From: Streptomyces chromofuscus | GTDB lineage: Bacteria > Actinomycetota > Actinomycetes > Streptomycetales > Streptomycetaceae | DNA: 64,000 bases | Assembly (NCBI RefSeq): GCF_015160875.1 | Contig: NZ_CP063374.1 | Span: forward strand, 1,612,001 to 1,676,000 | Direction of reading: 5' to 3' | Shown: positions 10,543 through 20,469 of the stretch, in pieces | Layout: every line of letters begins with the position of its first letter | Position numbering within the stretch: the first letter of the stretch is position 1 | Translations under genes and position numbers: made by a program | The notes under the pieces: generated by a model | Seen by the model: the letters and a program-made list of their open reading frames with translations, nothing else | What the model was told of the DNA's origin: nothing | The model's database searches: none

Positions 10543-11235
10543 TCAGTTCAGCAGACTGCGCAGAAATGCCAGGTCGACCTCTTCGAGCGAGCGCACCACG
10601 GTGCGCCGGGCGGCCGGGGCGATCGGGGCCACCGAGGGGACGGCCACCACGTGGCAGCCCGCCGCCTCGGCCGCGGCCACGCCGGTGGCGGTGTCCTCGA
10701 CGACCGCGCATCTGGCCGGATCCGCGCCGAGTCCGGCGGCGGCGAACAGGTAGGGGTCCGGGTGCGGCTTGGTCCGGGCGACCTCGTCGCCGGCCACGGT
10801 CAGGGCGAAGTGCTGCGGCCCGAGGGTGCCGAGGACGCGGTCGATGATGCGCCGGTGGGAGGCCGAGACCAGCGCCGTCGGGATCTCGTGCGTGGCGAGC
10901 TCGGCCAGCAGCCGGGCGGCTCCCGGCATCATCGGCAGCGTCCGGTCGATCCGGTCCTCGAACCCCTGGTTGAGCAGCACGGTCAGCTCGGCGAGGGTGA
11001 TGTCGGCACCGGTGGCCTCGATCAGGAATCCCGCGCTGCGGCTCATCGGGCCGCCCACCACGACATGGCGCCACGCGTCGTCGAGGGTGTGGCCGAGGCC
11101 GGCGAAGACCTCGCACTCCACGTCCCACCAGAACCCCTCGGTGTCCACCAGGGTGCCGTCCATGTCGAGGAGCACGGCCTGCAGGGCGGAGCCTTCGGCC
11201 GTACGGGTGCCGATTGCGGGAACCGTCGTCGTCAT
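10543..11235 (-). CDS. HAD-superfamily phosphatase (phosphoglucomutase/phosphoglycolate-like)
   Basis: 230 residues, HAD subfamily IA. Motif I is LLDMDGTLVDTEG (nucleophile Asp and general acid Asp, about residues 23-35). A helical cap follows, then motif II (TALVSASHR), the lysine of motif III (RTKPHPDPYLFA) and motif IV (CAVVEDTATGV). It probably dephosphorylates a small phosphosugar or related metabolite; the substrate cannot be read from sequence. ATG start with GGAGG upstream. It lies downstream of metH in the same direction, with a hairpin between them, so its expression probably only partly depends on metH. Confidence 0.9.
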   Translation of the reverse strand: MTTTVPAIGTRTAEGSALQAVLLDMDGTLVDTEGFWWDVECEVFAGLGHTLDDAWRHVVVGGPMSRSAGFLIEATGADITLAELTVLLNQGFEDRIDRTLPMMPGAARLLAELATHEIPTALVSASHRRIIDRVLGTLGPQHFALTVAGDEVARTKPHPDPYLFAAAGLGADPARCAVVEDTATGVAAAEAAGCHVVAVPSVAPIAPAARRTVVRSLEEVDLAFLRSLLN

Positions 11236-11261
11236 CCGGCGTACCTCCTGGAGGGACGAGC

Positions 11262-11290
11262 AGGCCGGTTCCCGGGTCGGGAACCGGCCT
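11262..11290 (-). terminator. Hairpin after metH
   Basis: Perfect 12-bp stem (AGGCCGGTTCCC and its complement) with a 5-base loop between the metH stop and the HAD phosphatase start. Confidence 0.6.
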
Positions 11291-11364
11291 TCAGTGGACC
11301 GACCAGTGTACGACTATTCCGATCAGCGTGCGGTGAGACAGATCACGGTGAGTCGCGACGGACG

Positions 11365-14300
11365 TCACCGTGCGTTGAAGTACTTCGCCTCCGGGTGGTG
11401 GATGACGATGGCGTCGGTGGACTGCTCGGGGTGCAGCTGGAACTCCTCGGACAGCCGCACGCCGATCCGCTCCGGCTCCAGGAGGTCGGCGATCTTGGCC
11501 CGGTCCGCAAGGTCGGGGCAGGCTCCGTAGCCGAGCGAGAAGCGGGCGCCGCGGTACTTCAGCGCGAACATGTCCTCGATGTCGCCCGGGTCCTCCCCGG
11601 CGAAGCCGAGTTCGCCGCGCACGCGCGCGTGCCAGTACTCGGCGAGCGCCTCGGCCAACTGCACGGACAGACCGTGCAGTTCCAGGTAGTCGCGGTAGGA
11701 GTCGGACGCGAACAGCCGGGCGGTCTCCTCGCCGATCCGCGAGCCGACGGTGACGACCTGGAGACCGACGACGTCCGTCTCCCCGGACTCCTCCGGGCGG
11801 AAGAAGTCCGCGAGGCACAGCCGACGACCGCGGCGCTGGCGGGGGAAGGTGAAGCGGGTGCGCTCGTTGCCCGCCTCGTCGAGGATGATCAGGTCGTCGT
11901 CCTTGGAGACGCACGGGAAGTAGCCGTAGACCACGGCCGCCTCCAGCAGGTTCTCCGTCTGGAGCCGGTCCAGCAGTCCGCGCAGCCGCGGCCTGCCCTC
12001 GGTCTCGACCAGTTCCTCGTACGAGGGGCCCTCACCGGTGCGGGCCTGCTTCAGACCCCACTGGCCCTTGAACAGCGCGCCCTCGTCCAGCCAGGACGCG
12101 TACTCCTTGAGCTGGATGCCCTTGACGACCCGGGTGCCCCAGAACGGCGGCTCGGGGATCGGGTTGTCGGTGGCCACGTCGGAGCGGACGTGCCCCTCCT
12201 CCGGGCGCTCCTCCACCTCGACGGCGGCCGCCCGCACCCGGCGCTGCCTCAGCTCCGGCAGCTTCGCCCCCGGCACGCCCCGCTTGACGCCGATCAGCGC
12301 GTCCATCAGGCGCAGGCCCTCGAAGGCGTCGCGGGCGTAGCGGACCTCGCCCTCGTAGATCTCGTGCAGGTCCTGCTCGACGTACGCCCTGGTGAGCGCG
12401 GCGCCGCCGAGGATGACCGGGTAGCCGGCGGCCAGGCCCCGGGCGTTGAGCTCCTCCAGGTTCTCCTTCATGATCACCGTGGACTTCACCAGCAGGCCGG
12501 ACATGCCGATGACGTCGGCCCGGTGCTCCTCGGCGGCTTCCAGGATCGCGGAGACCGGCTGCTTGATGCCCAGGTTGACGACGTTGTAGCCGTTGTTGGA
12601 CAGGATGATGTCGACGAGGTTCTTGCCGATGTCGTGCACGTCGCCGCGCACGGTGGCCAGCACGATCGTGCCCTTGCCCTCGTCGTCCGTCTTCTCCATG
12701 TGCGGCTCGAGGTAGGCCACCGCGGCCTTCATCACCTCGGCGGACTGGAGCACGAACGGCAGCTGCATCTGGCCCGAACCGAACAGCTCGCCGACGACCT
12801 TCATGCCCTCCAGGAGGGTGTCGTTGACGATGTCCAGGGCGGGACGGTCCTGGAGGGCCTCGTCGAGGTCCTGCTCCAGGCCGTTGCGCTCGCCGTCGAT
12901 GATGCGCCGCTGCAGACGCTCCTCCAGCGGCAGCGCGGCGAGCTCCTCGGCCTTGCCGGCCTTCAGCGACTTGGCCGTGGCGCCCTCGAACAGCGCCATC
13001 AGCTTCTGCAGCGGGTCGTAGCCCTCGCTGCGGCGGTCGTGGATCAGGTCGAGGGCGGTGTTCACCTGCTCCTCGTCGAAGCGGGCGATCGGCAGGATCT
13101 TGGACGCGTGCACGATCGCCGAGTCCAGGCCCGCCTTGACGCACTCGTCGAGGAAGACGGAGTTGAGCAGGATGCGGGCGGCCGGGTTGAGGCCGAAGGA
13201 GATGTTCGACAGGCCCAGCGTGGTCTGCACGGCCGGGTGACGGCGCTTGAGCTCGCGGATCGCCTCGATGGTGGCGATGCCGTCCCGGCGGGACTCCTCC
13301 TGGCCGGTGCAGATCGTGAAGGTGAGGCAGTCGATGAGGATGTCCTCCTCGCGGATGCCCCAGTTGCCGGTCAGGTCGTCGATGATCCGTTCGGCGATCT
13401 CGACCTTCTTCTCCGCCGTGCGGGCCTGGCCCTCCTCGTCGATCGTCAGCGCGATCAGCGCGGCGCCGTGCTCCTGCGCCAGCCTGGTGACCTTGGCGAA
13501 GCGGGACCCGGGTCCGTCGCCGTCCTCGTAGTTGACCGAGTTGATCACCGCGCGGCCGCCGAGCTTCTCCAGCCCGGCGCGGATCACGTCGACCTCGGTG
13601 GAGTCCAGCACGATCGGCAGCGTGGAGGCGGTGGCGAAGCGGCCGGCCAGTTCCTCCATGTCGGCGACGCCGTCCCGGCCGACGTAGTCCACGCACAGGT
13701 CGAGCAGGTGCGCGCCCTCGCGGATCTGCTCACGGGCCATCTCGACGCAGTCGTCCCAGCGGCCGGCCAGCATGGCCTCGCGGAACTTCTTCGATCCGTT
13801 GGCGTTGGTGCGCTCGCCGATGGCCAGGTACGAGGTGTCCTGGCGGAACGGCACCGACTGGTACAGGGAGGCGGCGCCCGGCTCCGGGCGCGGGTCGCGC
13901 TCGGCCGGGGCGAGGTCGCGGACCCGCTCGACGACCTGGCGCAGGTGCTCCGGCGTCGTACCGCAGCAGCCGCCGACCAGGGAGAGCCCGTAGTCGCGGA
14001 CGAAGTTCTCCTGCGCGTCGGCCAGCTCCGGAGCGGTCAGCGGGTAGTGGGCGCCGGCCGCGGTCAGCACGGGCAGACCGGCGTTCGGCATGCACGACAG
14101 CGGGACGCGGGAGTGGCGGGTCAGGAAGCGCAGGTGCTCGCTCATCTCGGCCGGGCCGGTCGCGCAGTTCAGGCCGATCATGTCGATGCCGAGCGGCTCC
14201 AGCGCGGTCAGCGCGGCGCCGATCTCGGAGCCGAGAAGCATGGTGCCGGTGGTCTCGACGGTCACCGAGACGATCAGCGGTACGTCGTACCCGGCCGTCT

Positions 14301-14877
14301 CCATCGCCCGGCGGGCGGCGACGACCGAGGCCTTGGTCTGGAGCAGGTCCTGCGTGGTCTCCACGAGCAGGGCGTCGGCGCCGCCGGCGAGCAGGCCCTC
14401 CGCGTTCTGCTGGTAGGCGTCACGGATCGCGGCGAAGGTGGTGTGGCCGAGGGTGGGCAGCTTGGTGCCGGGGCCCATCGAGCCCAGCACCCAGCGCTGC
14501 TGCCCGGTGCGCCGCGCGTAGTCGTCGGCCGTCTCGCGCGCGATGCGGGCGCCGGCCTCGGACAGCTCGCCGATCCGGTGGGCGATGTCGTACTCGCCGA
14601 GGGCGGAGAGGTTGGCGCCGAAGGTGTTCGTCTCCACGCAGTCCACGCCCGCGTCGAAGTACGCGGCGTGCACGGAGCGGACGATGTCCGGGCGGGTGAC
14701 GTTCAGTACCTCGTTGCAGCCCTCGAGGTTCTCGAAGTCCTCGAGCGTGGGGTCCTGCGCCTGGAGCATGGTGCCCATCGCTCCGTCGGCGACGACCACA
14801 CGGGTGGCGAGCGCTGCACGGAGGGCGGACGCACGGGTCCGGCTGTCGGTGGAGGGGGACTGCGGCGACGAGGCCAT
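11365..14877 (-). CDS. metH: Cobalamin-dependent methionine synthase
   Basis: Transfers the methyl group from 5-methyltetrahydrofolate through cobalamin to homocysteine. 1170 residues with the full module order: homocysteine-binding barrel (VVADGAMGTMLQ at the start; zinc ligands in GLNCATGP and GGCCGTTPEH), folate barrel (AIGERTNANGSKKF), cobalamin domain with the base-off motif VRGDVHDIGKNLV, and the C-terminal reactivation domain. The ATG at 14877 is preferred over upstream extensions because GGGAGC precedes it and the family N-terminus aligns there. Upstream in-frame sequence is non-homologous. I looked for a B12 riboswitch in the leader and saw no B12-box sequence. It is divergent from gylR. 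Confidence 0.97.
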   Translation of the reverse strand: MASSPQSPSTDSRTRASALRAALATRVVVADGAMGTMLQAQDPTLEDFENLEGCNEVLNVTRPDIVRSVHAAYFDAGVDCVETNTFGANLSALGEYDIAHRIGELSEAGARIARETADDYARRTGQQRWVLGSMGPGTKLPTLGHTTFAAIRDAYQQNAEGLLAGGADALLVETTQDLLQTKASVVAARRAMETAGYDVPLIVSVTVETTGTMLLGSEIGAALTALEPLGIDMIGLNCATGPAEMSEHLRFLTRHSRVPLSCMPNAGLPVLTAAGAHYPLTAPELADAQENFVRDYGLSLVGGCCGTTPEHLRQVVERVRDLAPAERDPRPEPGAASLYQSVPFRQDTSYLAIGERTNANGSKKFREAMLAGRWDDCVEMAREQIREGAHLLDLCVDYVGRDGVADMEELAGRFATASTLPIVLDSTEVDVIRAGLEKLGGRAVINSVNYEDGDGPGSRFAKVTRLAQEHGAALIALTIDEEGQARTAEKKVEIAERIIDDLTGNWGIREEDILIDCLTFTICTGQEESRRDGIATIEAIRELKRRHPAVQTTLGLSNISFGLNPAARILLNSVFLDECVKAGLDSAIVHASKILPIARFDEEQVNTALDLIHDRRSEGYDPLQKLMALFEGATAKSLKAGKAEELAALPLEERLQRRIIDGERNGLEQDLDEALQDRPALDIVNDTLLEGMKVVGELFGSGQMQLPFVLQSAEVMKAAVAYLEPHMEKTDDEGKGTIVLATVRGDVHDIGKNLVDIILSNNGYNVVNLGIKQPVSAILEAAEEHRADVIGMSGLLVKSTVIMKENLEELNARGLAAGYPVILGGAALTRAYVEQDLHEIYEGEVRYARDAFEGLRLMDALIGVKRGVPGAKLPELRQRRVRAAAVEVEERPEEGHVRSDVATDNPIPEPPFWGTRVVKGIQLKEYASWLDEGALFKGQWGLKQARTGEGPSYEELVETEGRPRLRGLLDRLQTENLLEAAVVYGYFPCVSKDDDLIILDEAGNERTRFTFPRQRRGRRLCLADFFRPEESGETDVVGLQVVTVGSRIGEETARLFASDSYRDYLELHGLSVQLAEALAEYWHARVRGELGFAGEDPGDIEDMFALKYRGARFSLGYGACPDLADRAKIADLLEPERIGVRLSEEFQLHPEQSTDAIVIHHPEAKYFNAR

Positions 14878-15113
14878 GTAAGGGGCTCCCTGGGATGCGA
14901 CGGCTGTCGGCTTTGCGCTTGCCCCGGACGCTCCCGCGGAACGTCCCGGAAGGGCGCACGCGGCCAGGGTAGCCGGGACCGGCGGCCTATGGTCAGGGGC
15001 GTCCACGAGACGGACCGGGACGGCGGCCGGGTGAGGCCCGGGGGGCGCGTCCGGGGACGCGGGACACGACAACTGCCGACGGCCCATTGGCGAGAGGTCG
15101 GCATGGACCGGTA

Positions 15114-15134
15114 GTGTTCGGCATTGCCGAACAC
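15114..15134. promoter_or_regulatory. GylR-type operator upstream of gylR
   Basis: A perfect 21-base palindrome: arms GTGTTCGGCA and TGCCGAACAC around a central T, 68 bases before the gylR start. It fits autoregulation by the IclR-family repressor. Confidence 0.75.
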
Positions 15135-15202
15135 TGGACATTGCCGTACGGCGGCAGCGACGTCGCAGCTCGACGGTCGAAGGAGACGGAGGCAGGACGG
15201 CG

Positions 15203-15967
15203 ATGGCACGGAACATCCAGTCGCTCGAACGGGCGGCCGCGATGCTGCGTCTGCTCGCGGGGGGTGAGCGGCGGCTGGGCCTGTCGGACATCGCCTCGTC
15301 ACTGGGCCTGGCCAAGGGCACCGCCCACGGCATCCTGCGCACCCTCCAGCAGGAGGGGTTCGTCGAGCAGGACGAGGCCTCGGGGCGCTACCAGCTGGGC
15401 GCCGAGCTGCTGCGCCTGGGCACGACCTACCTCGACGTGCACGAGCTGCGCGCGCGTGCCCTGGTCTGGACGGACGACCTGGCCCGGTCCAGCGGCGAGA
15501 GCGTCTACCTGGGCGTGCTGCACCAGCAGGGCGTGCTGATCGTGCACCACGTCTTCCGGCCCGACGACAGCCGGCAGGTGCTGGAGATCGGCGCGATGCA
15601 GCCGCTGCACTCCACGGCCCTGGGCAAGGTCCTGTCGGCCTACGACCCGGTCGCGCACAGCGAGGCCGCGGAGTCCGACCGCAAGGCGTTCACGGACCGC
15701 ACGGTGTGCGACCTGACCGCCTTCGAGCACGTCCTGGACCTCACGCGCGCGCGGGGGTACGCCGCGGACGTCGAGGAGACCTGGGAGGGCGTCGCCTCCA
15801 TCGCCGCGCCCATCCACGACCGGCGGCGCATGCCGGTCGGCGCGGTCGGCGTCACCGGGGCGGTGGAGCGGCTCTACCGGGACGGGGAGCTGCGGCCCGA
15901 GCTGATCGCGGCGGTCCGGGACTGCGCCCGCGCCGTGTCCCGCGATCTGGGCGCCGGACGGTTCTGA
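15203..15967 (+). CDS. gylR: IclR-family glycerol operon repressor
   Basis: 254-residue regulator. An N-terminal winged helix (residues 5-65; LSDIASSLGLAKGTAHGILRTL) and a C-terminal IclR effector domain are visible. Position directly before glpF-glpK-glpD matches GylR, the repressor of the Streptomyces glycerol (gyl) operon, whose inducer in that system is glycerol or glycerol-3-phosphate. ATG start with GGAG-rich leader sequence. A perfect palindrome in its own promoter and a related sequence before glpF mark the likely binding sites. Confidence 0.93.
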   Translation: MARNIQSLERAAAMLRLLAGGERRLGLSDIASSLGLAKGTAHGILRTLQQEGFVEQDEASGRYQLGAELLRLGTTYLDVHELRARALVWTDDLARSSGESVYLGVLHQQGVLIVHHVFRPDDSRQVLEIGAMQPLHSTALGKVLSAYDPVAHSEAAESDRKAFTDRTVCDLTAFEHVLDLTRARGYAADVEETWEGVASIAAPIHDRRRMPVGAVGVTGAVERLYRDGELRPELIAAVRDCARAVSRDLGAGRF

Positions 15968-16186
15968 CCGCCCACAGGGGCGCTGACCAGCACAGGAGTC
16001 ATATCCGCACGAGACACCGGGACGCCGTACGGCATCCCGGTTCTCGGCCTACCCTGAAACGGGCATAAAAGACATAACGCGGCCTACACGGTCGATAGGT
16101 CCATAACTCAACACAACCAACCACCATCGCTCTTTCGACAAGAGACCTCTTGACTGCGCGTAACGCCGGGGCAAGACTCCCGTCCA

Positions 16187-16207
16187 TCGGTCGGCATTGT
16201 CGAACAC
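16187..16207. promoter_or_regulatory. GylR operator-like site before glpF
   Basis: Matches the gylR palindrome at 17 of 21 positions; the right half TCGGCATTGTCGAACAC differs from the consensus by one base. It lies about 100 bases before the glpF start in the 340-bp gylR-glpF gap. Confidence 0.6.
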
Positions 16208-16307
16208 CTACCGGCAATACGCGTTAGAGTGTGACGACGCCAGAGGCCGACGGACCCCGGAAGGGACGCGGGGTTCATCCCCTGGACGAAGGACAAAGGA
16301 GTCGCGG

Positions 16308-17096
16308 GTGTCCAGCTCCGACATCTTCATCGGCGAGACCATCGGTACCGCCATACTCATCCTCCTCGGCGGAGGCGTTGTCGCCGCCGTGGTTCTCAAG
16401 GCCTCCAAAGCCCGTAACGCCGGCTGGGTCGCGATCACCTTCGGGTGGGGTTTCGCGGTACTCACCGCCGTCTACATCTCGGCGCCGCTGTCCGGCGCCC
16501 ACCTCAACCCGGCCGTCACGCTCGGCATCGCGATCACCAGCGGTGACTGGGGCGACGTCGGCGTCTACTGGGCCGGGCAGCTGCTGGGCGCCATGATCGG
16601 TGCGGCCCTGGTCTGGCTCGCCTACTACGGCCAGTTCCACGCACACCTCACCGACAGAGAGATCGTGGGTGCCGCCGCCGACGCGCAGGCCAAGGCGGTC
16701 GAAGCGCGGGAGAAGGGCGCCGGCCCGGTGCTCGGCGTCTTCTCCACCGGACCGGAGATCCGCAACGCGGCGATGAACCTCGCCACGGAGATCATCGGCA
16801 CGTTCGTGCTGGTCCTCGCCGTTGTCACGCAGGGTCTGAACAATGAGGGCAACGGCCTCGGCGCTGTCGGCGGTCTGATGGTCGCCCTCGTGGTGGTCGG
16901 CATCGGCCTCTCCCTCGGCGGTCCGACCGGCTACGCCATCAACCCGGCCCGTGACCTCGGTCCGCGCATCGTGCACGCCCTTCTGCCCCTGCCCAACAAG
17001 GGCGGTTCCGACTGGGGCTACGCCTGGATCCCGGTGGTCGGCCCGCTGATCGGCGCGGCAGCCGCTGCAGGCCTCTACAACGTCGCTTTTGCCTGA
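16308..17096 (+). CDS. glpF: Glycerol facilitator (aquaglyceroporin)
   Basis: 262-residue MIP-family channel that lets glycerol diffuse across the cytoplasmic membrane. Both pore motifs are present, HLNPAVT in the first half and AINPARD in the second; the Asp after the second NPAR marks the glycerol-conducting subgroup. Six membrane segments are apparent. GTG start at 16308 with AAAGGAG upstream. First gene of the glycerol operon; glpK follows after 81 bases. Confidence 0.96.
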   Translation: MSSSDIFIGETIGTAILILLGGGVVAAVVLKASKARNAGWVAITFGWGFAVLTAVYISAPLSGAHLNPAVTLGIAITSGDWGDVGVYWAGQLLGAMIGAALVWLAYYGQFHAHLTDREIVGAAADAQAKAVEAREKGAGPVLGVFSTGPEIRNAAMNLATEIIGTFVLVLAVVTQGLNNEGNGLGAVGGLMVALVVVGIGLSLGGPTGYAINPARDLGPRIVHALLPLPNKGGSDWGYAWIPVVGPLIGAAAAAGLYNVAFA

Positions 17097-17177
17097 GAAG
17101 CGGGTACGTCCGCTCTCGCAGCCGCACGCATCACGCCGTAACCAGCCCCAGACCACACGGACCTCCAGGAGCACACA

Positions 17178-18719
17178 GTGACCGACGCCCACACCGCCGG
17201 CCCCTTCATCGCCGCCATCGACCAAGGCACCACCTCCAGCCGCTGCATCGTCTTCGACCGGGACGGCCGGATCGTCTCCGTCGACCAGAAGGAGCACGAG
17301 CAGATCTTCCCCAAGCCGGGCTGGGTCGAGCACAACGCGATCGAGATCTGGACCAACGTCCAGGAGGTCGTCGCCGGAGCCATCGAGAAGGCCGGGATCA
17401 CCCGCGACGACATCAAGGCCATCGGCATCACCAACCAGCGCGAGACCACCGTGCTGTGGGACAAGAACACCGGTGAGCCCGTCCACAACGCCATCGTCTG
17501 GCAGGACACCCGCACCGACGCCCTCTGCCGCGAGCTCGGCCGCAACGTCGGCCAGGACCGCTTCCGCCGCGAGACGGGCCTCCCCCTCGCCTCCTACTTC
17601 GCCGGCCCCAAGGCCCGCTGGCTGCTCGACAACGTCGAGGGCCTGAAGGAGCGCGCCGAGGCGGGCGACATCCTCTTCGGCACCATGGACACCTGGGTCA
17701 TCTGGAACCTGACCGGCGGTGTCAACGGCGGCCACCACGTCACCGACGTCACCAACGCCTCGCGCACCCTCCTCATGAACCTGCACACGATGCAGTGGGA
17801 CGAGAAGATCGCCGAGTCCATCGGTGTCCCGCTGGCGATGCTGCCCGAGATCCGCTCCTCCTCCGAGGTCTACGGCGAGATCACCGGGGGCAAGCTGGGC
17901 GACCTGCTCGGCGGGATCCCGGTCGCCTCGGCGCTGGGCGACCAGCAGGCGGCCCTGTTCGGCCAGACCTGCTTCTCCGAGGGCGAGACCAAGTCGACGT
18001 ACGGCACCGGCACGTTCATGGTGATGAACACCGGCGACAAGATCATCAACTCCTACAGCGGGCTGCTGACCACCGTCGGCTACCAGATCGGCGGGCAGGC
18101 GCCGGTCTACGCCCTGGAGGGCTCGATCGCCATCACCGGTGCGCTGGTGCAGTGGATGCGCGACCAGATGGGCCTGATCTCCACCGCCGCCGAGATCGAA
18201 ACCCTCGCGCTCACGGTCGAGGACAACGGCGGCGCCTACTTCGTACCGGCCTTCTCGGGCCTGTTCGCCCCGTACTGGCGTTCCGACGCCCGCGGTGTGA
18301 TCGCCGGTCTGACCCGGTACGTCACCAAGGCGCACATGGCCCGCGCCGTGCTGGAGGCCACCGCCTGGCAGACGCGGGAGATCGCCGACGCCATGACCAA
18401 GGACTCCGGTGTCGAGCTCACCGCCCTGAAGGTCGACGGCGGCATGACCGCCAACAACCTGCTGATGCAGACCCTCTCGGACGTCCTGGACGCGCCCGTG
18501 GTGCGCCCGCTGGTCGCCGAGACCACCTGCCTCGGCGCCGCCTACGCCGCCGGTCTCGCCGTCGGCTTCTGGAACAGCACCGACGACCTGCGCGCCAACT
18601 GGCGGCGGGCCGCCGAGTGGACCCCCCGCATGGACGCGGCCGTCCGCGACCGTGAGTACAAGAACTGGCTCAAGGCCGTCGAGCGGACCATGGGCTGGCT
18701 CGACGACGACGACAGCTGA
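17178..18719 (+). CDS. glpK: Glycerol kinase
   Basis: Phosphorylates imported glycerol to sn-glycerol-3-phosphate, trapping it in the cell. 513 residues, FGGY family. The N-terminal phosphate-binding segment [12 protein letters not shown], the substrate segment [11 protein letters not shown] and WQDTRTD, and the C-terminal adenosine-binding region [13 protein letters not shown] are all intact. GTG start with AGGAG spaced nine bases upstream. It lies between glpF and glpD in the same direction with short gaps, so it is operonic. Confidence 0.97.
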   Translation: MTDAHTAGPFIAAIDQGTTSSRCIVFDRDGRIVSVDQKEHEQIFPKPGWVEHNAIEIWTNVQEVVAGAIEKAGITRDDIKAIGITNQRETTVLWDKNTGEPVHNAIVWQDTRTDALCRELGRNVGQDRFRRETGLPLASYFAGPKARWLLDNVEGLKERAEAGDILFGTMDTWVIWNLTGGVNGGHHVTDVTNASRTLLMNLHTMQWDEKIAESIGVPLAMLPEIRSSSEVYGEITGGKLGDLLGGIPVASALGDQQAALFGQTCFSEGETKSTYGTGTFMVMNTGDKIINSYSGLLTTVGYQIGGQAPVYALEGSIAITGALVQWMRDQMGLISTAAEIETLALTVEDNGGAYFVPAFSGLFAPYWRSDARGVIAGLTRYVTKAHMARAVLEATAWQTREIADAMTKDSGVELTALKVDGGMTANNLLMQTLSDVLDAPVVRPLVAETTCLGAAYAAGLAVGFWNSTDDLRANWRRAAEWTPRMDAAVRDREYKNWLKAVERTMGWLDDDDS

Positions 18720-18769
18720 TCCGACGAAGAGCTGACGCACAGTCGGCTGACGAGGAGTAAGAACCCGAC

Positions 18770-20386
18770 ATGACCAGCCAGTCCACCCTGCAGACCGTGC
18801 CTGCCCTGGGCACGCACCCGGCCTCCGGCTCGAACCCGAGCCGCGCCGAGACCCGGGAGCAGCTCTCCAAGGCGTCGTACGACCTTCTCGTGATCGGCGG
18901 CGGCATCCTGGGCATCTCCACCGCCTGGCACGCCGCGCAGTCCGGCCTCAGGGTGGCGCTGGTCGATGCCGGCGACTTCGCCGGCGCCACCTCCTCCGCC
19001 TCCTCCAAGCTGCTCCACGGCGGTCTGCGCTACCTGCAGACCGGTGCGGTGAAGCTGGTGGCGGAGAACCACTTCGAACGCCGTGCGGTCTCCCGCCAGG
19101 TGGCCCCCCACCTGGCGAACCCGCTCACCTTCTACCTCCCCGTGTACAAGGGGGGCCCGCACGGCGCCGCGAAGCTCGGCGCGGGCGTCTTCGCCTACTC
19201 GATGCTGTCCGCCTTCGGCGACGGCGTCGGCCACCTGCTCTCCCCCGCCAAGGCTCAGGCGGACGTGCCCGAGCTGCGCACCGAGAACCTCAAGGCCGTG
19301 GCCGTCTACGGCGACGACCAGATGAACGACGCCCGAATGGCGCTGATGACGGTCCGCGCGGCCGTCGAGTCGGGTGCGGTCGTCATGAACCACGCCCAGG
19401 TCACCGGCCTGCGCTTCACCCAGGGCCGGGTCACGGGCGCCGAGCTGAAGGACGTGCTGTCCGGCGCCGAGTTCGGCGTCAACGCCCGCCTCGTCCTGAA
19501 CGCGACCGGCCCGTGGGTCGACCACCTGCGCCGTATGGAGGATCCGAATGCCGCCCCGTCCATCCGCCTGTCGAAGGGCGCGCATCTGGTCCTGAAGCGC
19601 ACCTCCCCCTGGAAGGCCGCGCTGGCCACCCCGATCGACAAGTACCGCATCACCTTCGCCCTCCCCTGGGAGGACATGCTGCTGCTCGGCACGACCGACG
19701 AGGCCTACGAGGGCGACCCGGCCGACGTGGCGGTCAACGACCGGGACATAGCCCAGATCCTCGACGAGGCCGCGTTCTCCATCCGCGACCAGCAGCTCCA
19801 CCGGGACCTGATCACGTACGCCTTCGCGGGTCTGCGCGTGCTGCCGGGCGGCCCCGGCGACACCGCCAAGGCCAAGCGCGAGACGGTCGTCACCGAGGGC
19901 CGGGCCGGGATGCTGTCCGTCGCGGGCGGCAAGTGGACGACCTTCCGCCACATCGGCCGCACGGTCATGAAGAAGCTGGAGTCGCTGCCGGGTCACCCGC
20001 TCGGCGAGGACTTCGAGCCGATCTCCGCGCTCCCGAAGAAGCTGCCGCTGCCGGGCGTCGCCAACCCGCGCGCGGTGGCCCATCGGCTGCTGATCGACGG
20101 CCCGGCGCCCGGCCCGCGCATGGCGGCGGACACCGCCAGGCACCTGGCCACGCACTACGGTTCGCTCGCCTTCGACATCGCCCGGATCGCCAACGAGAAC
20201 CCCGAGCTCGGCCGGCGCGTCCACCCCGGCGCCCCGGAGATCTGGGCCCAGGTCGTCTGGGCCCGCGACCACGAGTGGGCCGAGACCGCGGACGACGTGC
20301 TGCGCCGCCGTACGACCCTGACGATCCGCGGCCTGGCCACGGACGACATCCGCGCCAGGGTCCAGGACCTGCTCGACAAGAAGTAG
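18770..20386 (+). CDS. glpD: Aerobic glycerol-3-phosphate dehydrogenase
   Basis: FAD-linked enzyme that oxidises glycerol-3-phosphate to dihydroxyacetone phosphate at the membrane and feeds electrons to quinone. 538 residues. FAD-binding motif LLVIGGGILGISTAW lies at about 37-51, followed by SSKLLHGGLRYLQ, and the C-terminal cap domain is complete. ATG start with GAGGAG upstream. Last intact gene of the glycerol operon, followed 10 bases later by a strong terminator. Confidence 0.97.
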   Translation: MTSQSTLQTVPALGTHPASGSNPSRAETREQLSKASYDLLVIGGGILGISTAWHAAQSGLRVALVDAGDFAGATSSASSKLLHGGLRYLQTGAVKLVAENHFERRAVSRQVAPHLANPLTFYLPVYKGGPHGAAKLGAGVFAYSMLSAFGDGVGHLLSPAKAQADVPELRTENLKAVAVYGDDQMNDARMALMTVRAAVESGAVVMNHAQVTGLRFTQGRVTGAELKDVLSGAEFGVNARLVLNATGPWVDHLRRMEDPNAAPSIRLSKGAHLVLKRTSPWKAALATPIDKYRITFALPWEDMLLLGTTDEAYEGDPADVAVNDRDIAQILDEAAFSIRDQQLHRDLITYAFAGLRVLPGGPGDTAKAKRETVVTEGRAGMLSVAGGKWTTFRHIGRTVMKKLESLPGHPLGEDFEPISALPKKLPLPGVANPRAVAHRLLIDGPAPGPRMAADTARHLATHYGSLAFDIARIANENPELGRRVHPGAPEIWAQVVWARDHEWAETADDVLRRRTTLTIRGLATDDIRARVQDLLDKK

Positions 20387-20396
20387 CGCCGGTACG

Positions 20397-20440
20397 GCGG
20401 AAGGGGGCGGCTCCACGCCGACGGAGCCGCCCCCTTCCGC
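20397..20440 (+). terminator. Glycerol operon terminator
   Basis: Perfect 18-bp stem (GCGGAAGGGGGCGGCTCC and complement) with an 8-base loop, starting 10 bases after glpD. Confidence 0.85.
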
Positions 20441-20469
20441 TGCCCGCCCGTCCCTCCTGGTGGGCCCGC

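Noticed and set aside
10537..15114. A 1525-codon open frame antisense to metH
   Set aside because: It is the GC-rich complement of metH codons, with no family sequence and repeated Val/Leu/Gly/Asp patterns typical of antisense shadows.
15135..15165. Second palindrome just after the gylR operator
   Set aside because: ATTGCCGTACGGCGGCAG is only partly symmetrical and too weak to claim as a second operator.
14878..15202. Possible cobalamin or SAM riboswitch in the metH leader
   Set aside because: No B12-box or recognisable pairing scheme was found by eye; a covariance search would be needed to support one.
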